NCBI GenBank assembly: GCA_934095805.1
Contig: CAKOKV010000035.1
Coordinates: 1 to 8,169, forward strand
DNA from: an uncultured Bacilli bacterium
GTDB taxonomy: Bacteria > Bacillota_I > Bacilli_A > RF39 > UBA660
Direction: 5' to 3'
DNA length: 8,169 bases
In this document: positions 5,828-8,169 of the stretch, in pieces
How positions within the stretch are numbered: the first letter of the stretch is position 1
How the letters are laid out: each line of letters opens with the position of its first letter
The notes under the pieces: model-generated
The model's input: the letters and a program-made list of their open reading frames with translations, nothing else
Databases searched by the model: none
Told to the model about the DNA's origin: nothing
Made by a program: the position numbers and the translations under genes

Positions 5828-6671
5828 TGTTTTATTAGTTTGTTTTTTATTTTTAACAGGTTGTAACATAAATGATGACTTTAGTGATAGTTATATATAT
5901 GTGACAACTTATCCAATTGAATATGCCACAACAGCACTCTATAGTGATTATGCAAAAGTAAGTAGTGTTTATCCAAATGGTTCTAAAAGTGATTATAAAG
6001 TTACAGAAAAAAAGAAAGATAAATATTCTACTGGAAAAATATTTATATATAGTGGTGTTTCAGGAGAAGCATATTTAGCAAAAGATTTATATAATAGAAA
6101 TGATAATATACAACTTGTAGATGCTACAAAAGGAATGAGTAGAGATTTAAAAAATGAAAGTATGTGGCTTAACCCATCAAATTACTTAATGCTATGTAGT
6201 AATATTAAATCAGGTCTTATAGAATATAATGATAATATTTATATAAAAGAAAAAATAGAAAATAATTACAAAACTTTAAATGAAATGGTAAGTGAACTTG
6301 ATGTAAGCCTATATGATATAGGAAAAAATGGTAACTATAAAACAATACTTACTACAAATGATGTATTTAATTACTTAACAAAATATAATATTAATGTAAT
6401 ATCACTTGATGAAAATAATAAAACAATAGATAAAGCATATGCAGAAGCTAAAAAATTAATTAGTACAAAAGCTATACAATATGTTTATTATTTAGAAGAT
6501 GATACATTAAATGAAAGACAAGAAAAATTCATAAGTGAAAATTCAATCGTTAAAGTACCTATTAAAAGTATGTTTACAATAACAGAAGAAGAAAAAAATA
6601 ATAATAAAGATTATATATCAATGATGAATGATGTAATTGATAATTATAAAAAGGAATTATATAAGAAATAA
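5811..6671 (+). CDS. Lipoprotein with TroA/ZnuA-like (cluster A-I solute-binding) fold, metal ligands apparently lost
   Basis: A 286-residue lipoprotein: basic start, hydrophobic stretch and lipobox LTGC put the acylated Cys18 at the new N-terminus on the outer face of the membrane. The rest follows zinc/manganese ABC-transporter binding proteins (ZnuA, PsaA, TroA): [13 protein letters not shown] (31-43), [13 protein letters not shown] (53-65), MWLNPSNY (118-125), [16 protein letters not shown] (181-196) and a C-terminal DYISMMNDV (267-275). In the family, metal ligands sit at the His of PxGxxxHDYE, the His of HxWLDP, the His/Glu before DAFxYF and an Asp near the end. Here these positions are Ser60, Ser117, Asn183 and, by approximate alignment, Ile257. 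The His-rich loop common in ZnuA is absent, and no permease or ATPase gene is adjacent. A role other than metal uptake, or an altered ligand, is inferred. A GAGGGAG ribosome site precedes ATG, and the start overlaps yidD by 17 nt. Confidence 0.8.
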   Translation: MKKIFSVLLVCFLFLTGCNINDDFSDSYIYVTTYPIEYATTALYSDYAKVSSVYPNGSKSDYKVTEKKKDKYSTGKIFIYSGVSGEAYLAKDLYNRNDNIQLVDATKGMSRDLKNESMWLNPSNYLMLCSNIKSGLIEYNDNIYIKEKIENNYKTLNEMVSELDVSLYDIGKNGNYKTILTTNDVFNYLTKYNINVISLDENNKTIDKAYAEAKKLISTKAIQYVYYLEDDTLNERQEKFISENSIVKVPIKSMFTITEEEKNNNKDYISMMNDVIDNYKKELYKK

Positions 6672-6682
6672 TTCTTTTTTTT
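6651..6682 (+). terminator. Intrinsic terminator of the yidD-lipoprotein operon
   Basis: A 10-bp stem (6651-6660 with 6668-6677, one G-U pair) and 7-nt loop is followed on the plus strand by a run of eight T (6675-6682, the first three in the stem). The stem lies over the last codons and stop of the lipoprotein gene. It has only one G-C pair, so it is thermodynamically weak, but its position and T-run fit a Rho-independent terminator. Confidence 0.55.
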
Positions 6683-6690
6683 ATTAATAT

Positions 6691-6719
6691 AAAAACACTA
6701 TTCAAAATCAAATAGTGTT
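6691..6719 (-). terminator. Probable intrinsic terminator of ruvB
   Basis: A 9-bp perfect inverted repeat (6694-6702 and 6711-6719) with an 8-nt loop covers the last ruvB codons and stop. On the minus strand it ends in a short T-run (6695-6691) and then AT-rich sequence. It faces the plus-strand terminator at 6651-6682 and could also stop plus-strand transcripts, though the downstream plus-strand T-run is poor. Confidence 0.5.
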
Positions 6720-7711
6720 CTTTGTGTATTAATTTTAAATTCTCTATATGTTTTCTCAGTAACAATTCTACCTCTTGCTGTTCTTTTAACATATCCTTCT
6801 TGTAATAAGAATGGTTCAATAACATCTTCAATAGTAGTAGCTTCTTCACCAATAGATGAAGCAATTGATTCAATACCAACTGGTCCTCCATTGAATTTAT
6901 TAATAATACTCATTAAATATTCAATATCAGTACTATCAAGTCCATTATCATTAATTTTAAGTCTTGATAATGCTTTTTTAACTACATCAATATTTATTTT
7001 ACCATCACTCTCAACAAGAGCAAAATCACTAACTCTTTTTAAAAGTCTATTAGCAATTCTAGGAGTCTTTCTACTTCTAATAGCTATTTCATATGCTGAT
7101 TCATCATCTATTTCTACATTTAGTACTCTTGCAGTTCTTTTAACAATTAATGCAAGTTCTTCATTACTATAAAATTCAAGTTTAGAAACAATACCAAATC
7201 TATCTCTTAAAGGGCTAGATAAATCACCAGCTCTTGTAGTAGCACCAACTAATGTAAAAGGAGGAAGATCTATTTTAATACTTCTACTTTGTCCTTCACC
7301 GCCAATTATAATATCAAGTTTAAAGTCTTCCATAGCACTATATAATATCTCTTCAATATATCTTGGTATTCTATGTATTTCATCTATAAAAAGTACATCA
7401 TTTGGTTCAAGTGTAGATAATATTGCAGCAAGATCACCACTTTTTTCAATAGTAGGTCCACTAGCAGTCTTAATATTACTACCAAGTTCATTAGCAATAA
7501 TATGAGCAAGTGTAGTTTTTCCAAGACCAGGAGGGCCATATAAAAGTACATGATCTAAATTAGTATTTCTAATCTTAGCTGCCTTTACAAAAACCTTTAT
7601 ATTTTCTTTAACATCAGTTTGTCCAATATATTCATCAAAAGAATCAGGTCTAATCGTCTTTTCAAAAGTATCAGCTTCAAGTTCATGATTAGTAACTATT
7701 CTCTCATCCAT
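6698..7711 (-). CDS. ruvB: Holliday junction branch-migration DNA helicase RuvB
   Basis: RuvB is the hexameric AAA+ motor that, with RuvA, drives branch migration of Holliday junctions during recombinational repair before RuvC cuts them. The 337-residue product is full length. It shows an N-terminal [11 protein letters not shown] motif (21-31), Walker [10 protein letters not shown] (59-67), Walker B VLFIDEIH (106-113), sensor 1 GATTRAG (156-162), arginine finger in LRDRFG (168-173), sensor 2 TPRIANRLL (216-224) and a winged-helix end with [17 protein letters not shown] (299-315). ATG at 7711 has AGAGGA about 8 nt upstream. It overlaps the preceding nucleotidase-like gene by 8 nt (ATGGATGA), so translation is probably coupled. 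The usual partner ruvA is not directly upstream in this window. The 3' end carries a terminator facing the convergent lipoprotein operon. Confidence 0.98.
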   Translation of the reverse strand: MDERIVTNHELEADTFEKTIRPDSFDEYIGQTDVKENIKVFVKAAKIRNTNLDHVLLYGPPGLGKTTLAHIIANELGSNIKTASGPTIEKSGDLAAILSTLEPNDVLFIDEIHRIPRYIEEILYSAMEDFKLDIIIGGEGQSRSIKIDLPPFTLVGATTRAGDLSSPLRDRFGIVSKLEFYSNEELALIVKRTARVLNVEIDDESAYEIAIRSRKTPRIANRLLKRVSDFALVESDGKINIDVVKKALSRLKINDNGLDSTDIEYLMSIINKFNGGPVGIESIASSIGEEATTIEDVIEPFLLQEGYVKRTARGRIVTEKTYREFKINTQRTLFDFE

Positions 7712-8169
7712 TATATTTTTCCTCTATATATTTTTCTATATCTTTCCAGTTATCTTTTCTTACAAATCTATTTTCCTCAGTATTATAAGCATTAGTAAAT
7801 AATATAACATCAATACCAGCTTCACTTACTTCTTCACAATGACTTTCTTTGTCATCAATAAATAAATTTACTTTTGATTCAATACATTCATCAACCTTAG
7901 ATCCAGTATCAACATAAATTTTATCATATTTAACACCATTTTCATCTAACCAATTTTTAGTAAGCATATAAGGATCTTTTAAATATTTAGCTTTTCTAAA
8001 AGATATAATTATAATTTTATACCCTTTATCATGAAGCCTATTAATAACTTCTTTAGCATCTTCTTTAATAACAGCACTAGACATTATATATTCAAGTCTA
8101 TCCTTAAAGAATTGCCCTTTCATTTCTGGTGCCCAACCAAGCATATCATTAAATTCATATGCTTTAACA
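7704..8169 (-). CDS. HAD-superfamily 5'-nucleotidase-like protein (5' end cut by window edge)
   Basis: The frame is open from the right window edge to TGA at 7704-7706; at least 154 codons are visible and the N-terminus is missing. It resembles the NT5C/putative-nucleotidase branch of HAD phosphatases, which dephosphorylate nucleoside 5'-monophosphates or related substrates. Counting from the internal Met at 8144, HAD motif II is the Ser in IIIISFR (44-50), motif III the Lys of TGSK (80-83) and motif IV FIDDKE (95-100) with Asp97-Asp98. [13 protein letters not shown] (64-76) and FTNAYN (116-121) are also typical of the branch. The nucleophile motif DxD should lie just outside the window. The Met at 8144 is not the true start, because coding similarity and the open frame continue upstream (AYEFND). 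It is cotranscribed with ruvB, overlapping it by 8 nt. Substrate unknown. Confidence 0.8.
   Translation of the reverse strand, partial: VKAYEFNDMLGWAPEMKGQFFKDRLEYIMSSAVIKEDAKEVINRLHDKGYKIIIISFRKAKYLKDPYMLTKNWLDENGVKYDKIYVDTGSKVDECIESKVNLFIDDKESHCEEVSEAGIDVILFTNAYNTEENRFVRKDNWKDIEKYIEEKYNG

Noticed and set aside
6574..6891. Minus-strand open frame of 105 codons spanning the lipoprotein 3' end and ruvB 3' end
   Set aside because: It overlaps ruvB in another frame and the lipoprotein gene in antisense, crosses both terminators, and encodes Leu/Tyr-rich sequence typical of a shadow frame.
6891..7172. Plus-strand open frame of 93 codons inside ruvB
   Set aside because: It is the antisense of strongly conserved RuvB coding sequence; its hydrophobic look comes from the reversed codons.
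8142..8144. ATG at 8144 as the true start of the HAD-family gene
   Set aside because: The frame stays open to the window edge, and the N-terminal catalytic DxD motif required by the family is missing after this Met, so the gene begins outside the window.

Overview
The window is very AT-rich (about a quarter G+C by eye). Arg is written almost only as AGA, and A/T is strongly preferred at third positions. TGA is used as a stop (end of the gene at 7704) and the Trp codons checked are TGG, so the code is standard and a Mycoplasma/Spiroplasma code-4 genome is unlikely. The order rnc then smc, the AGAGG/AGGTG-type ribosome sites, and an SMC protein about 200 residues shorter than that of Bacillus subtilis point to a small-genome low-GC Bacillota or Mollicutes-related bacterium that keeps the standard code (RF39, Acholeplasma/Izemoplasma or Erysipelotrichia type). 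That placement is inference.

Layout. Positions 1-2861 (minus) hold most of smc, the chromosome-organising ATPase, cut off by the window's left edge before its last few dozen residues. A hairpin terminator (2906-2940) separates it from rnc (RNase III, 2945-3592, minus). Upstream of rnc lies a tight three-gene minus-strand run: a small zinc-ribbon membrane protein (5159-5506), a zinc-ribbon protein with one membrane anchor and a cysteine-bearing ectodomain (4297-5151), and a divergent Lgt-family integral membrane protein (3620-4303). An 87-bp divergent promoter region (5507-5593) faces a plus-strand pair: yidD (5594-5827) overlapping a lipoprotein of the zinc/manganese-binding TroA/ZnuA fold (5811-6671). 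That pair converges on ruvB (6698-7711, minus), which overlaps an upstream HAD-family 5'-nucleotidase-like gene running off the right edge (7704-8169).

How the parts relate. The two flanks are housekeeping DNA and RNA functions: condensin, RNase III, the Holliday-junction motor and a nucleotidase. Between them is a five-gene envelope block: YidD (membrane-protein insertion), a lipoprotein, an Lgt-like enzyme and two zinc-ribbon membrane proteins. The most unusual gene is the lipoprotein. It keeps the sequence frame of a metal-binding ABC-transporter solute protein, but all four positions that normally supply metal ligands are changed and no permease or ATPase gene lies beside it. The Lgt-like protein also lacks landmark residues of true Lgt. 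The block may be an uncharacterised envelope module, but nothing here proves a shared function.

Three minus-strand genes or operons have an extended -10 of the form TGTTATA(A/C)T. yidD has a -10 box but no visible Shine-Dalgarno, and the predicted transcript starts at or next to its ATG. I see no tRNA, rRNA, CRISPR array, insertion sequence or prophage gene, and no gene-free stretch longer than about 90 bases.
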